DNA of 64,000 bases, from positions 3,731,501 through 3,795,500 of the forward strand of contig NZ_CP086235.1 in assembly GCF_023612095.1 (NCBI RefSeq). The letters run 5' to 3'. The notes beneath the pieces are model-generated. The model ran no database searches and was not told the origin of the DNA. It worked only from the letters and a program-made list of their open reading frames with translations. Shown piece by piece: positions 63,774-64,000 of the stretch (position 1 is the first letter of the stretch; every line of letters starts with the position of its first letter). The position numbers were made by a program, and so were the translations under genes. Source of the DNA: Cytobacillus firmus (GTDB lineage: Bacteria > Bacillota > Bacilli > Bacillales > Cytobacillaceae).

Positions 63774-64000
63774 TGATGAACGCTACAGCAGAGATGAATT
63801 AAAGCATTTACTGGAGGAATTTCCTGCAATTCAGGTTGTCGGCGAGGCTGAATCAGGTGAAGCAGCGGTGATGAAAGCCATCCAGCTTCAGCCGGATGTT
63901 GTTTTCCTTGATGTGGAGATGCCCAAAATGAATGGGATGGAAGCAGCCCAATCCCTGCACGAGCTGAAAAAAGTGCCGCTTATCATCTTTGCAACGGCCT
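63742..64000 (+). CDS. lytT: LytTR-family response regulator, N-terminal part (runs off window)
   Basis: The receiver domain of the partner of LytS. MEKTIRALIADDERYSRDEL has the acidic pair DD, and VVFLDVEMPKMNGMEAA holds the phospho-Asp near residue 55. The Thr/Ala switch region PLIIFATA is just reached. The window ends after about 86 codons, so the expected LytTR DNA-binding domain is not seen. ATG 63742 has GGAGGAAAAAG upstream and overlaps the lytS end, so translation is coupled. Confidence 0.92.
   Translation, partial: MEKTIRALIADDERYSRDELKHLLEEFPAIQVVGEAESGEAAVMKAIQLQPDVVFLDVEMPKMNGMEAAQSLHELKKVPLIIFATA

Overview
The window is a low-GC Firmicute chromosome segment. Gene content points to a Bacillaceae spore-former, probably Cytobacillus/Bacillus firmus-like (inference). 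The markers are a germinant-receptor operon, a liaIH-liaFSR cell-envelope stress module, hemAT, an RsbR-type STAS protein, a T-box-controlled tyrZ, mtnKA, and AGGAGG ribosome sites with occasional TTG/GTG starts. There are no rRNA or tRNA genes, no CRISPR array, no prophage and no intact insertion sequence. Most of it is ordinary chromosome made of short operons separated by clear intrinsic terminators.

Layout. 1-5056: start of a TldD-like gene, an array of twelve ~20-bp repeats, cardiolipin synthase, two tiny genes, a GNAT and gamma-glutamyltransferase. 5267-11026: YkhA-like thioesterase, a TetR regulator with an NAD-epimerase gene (the same operator lies before both), a CorA-like carrier, a TrkA-C membrane protein and a MATE-like flippase. 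11161-15438: a candidate sigma-54 regulon, made of a PAS-AAA+ activator (frameshifted here), a -24/-12 promoter, a class III aminotransferase and a YjiH-type membrane protein. 15818-24569: TspO-like protein, CDF transporter, liaIH-liaFSR, a degenerate M50-like membrane protein, VanW protein and RraA-like protein, with two copies of a GC-rich dispersed repeat. 24604-31509: fpg, a trans-sulfuration enzyme and a four-gene ger operon. 31717-41993: YhfW-type Rieske oxidoreductase, amidase, DEAD-box helicase, HemAT, a KinB-like kinase, an alcohol dehydrogenase and a subtilase. 42104-51420: AlsT symporter, MFS transporter, CoA-disulfide reductase, class II aldolase, a second subtilase and mtnKA. 51596-64000: RsbR-like protein, a NAT-like protein, 6-phosphogluconolactonase, a chemoreceptor, an MDR oxidoreductase, T-box/tyrZ, map, a small Nudix cluster and lytST (lytT cut by the window edge).

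A general caution: five genes (the sigma-54 activator, fpg, alcohol dehydrogenase, MFS transporter and CoA-disulfide reductase) are each broken by exactly one missing base inside or beside a homopolymer run. Translation resumes perfectly in the next frame. That uniform pattern looks more like sequencing or assembly deletion errors than five independent pseudogenes. In one of them, however, the run also forms a dnaX-type A AAA AAG slippery heptamer in the correct frame.

The most interesting items are the helical-phase repeat array at 241-473, the sigma-54 module with its operator cluster, the paired TetR operators, the long and short forms of the dispersed repeat, and the mtnKA / class II aldolase neighbourhood, which could be a 5-deoxyribose or methylthioribose shunt interrupted by a subtilase gene.
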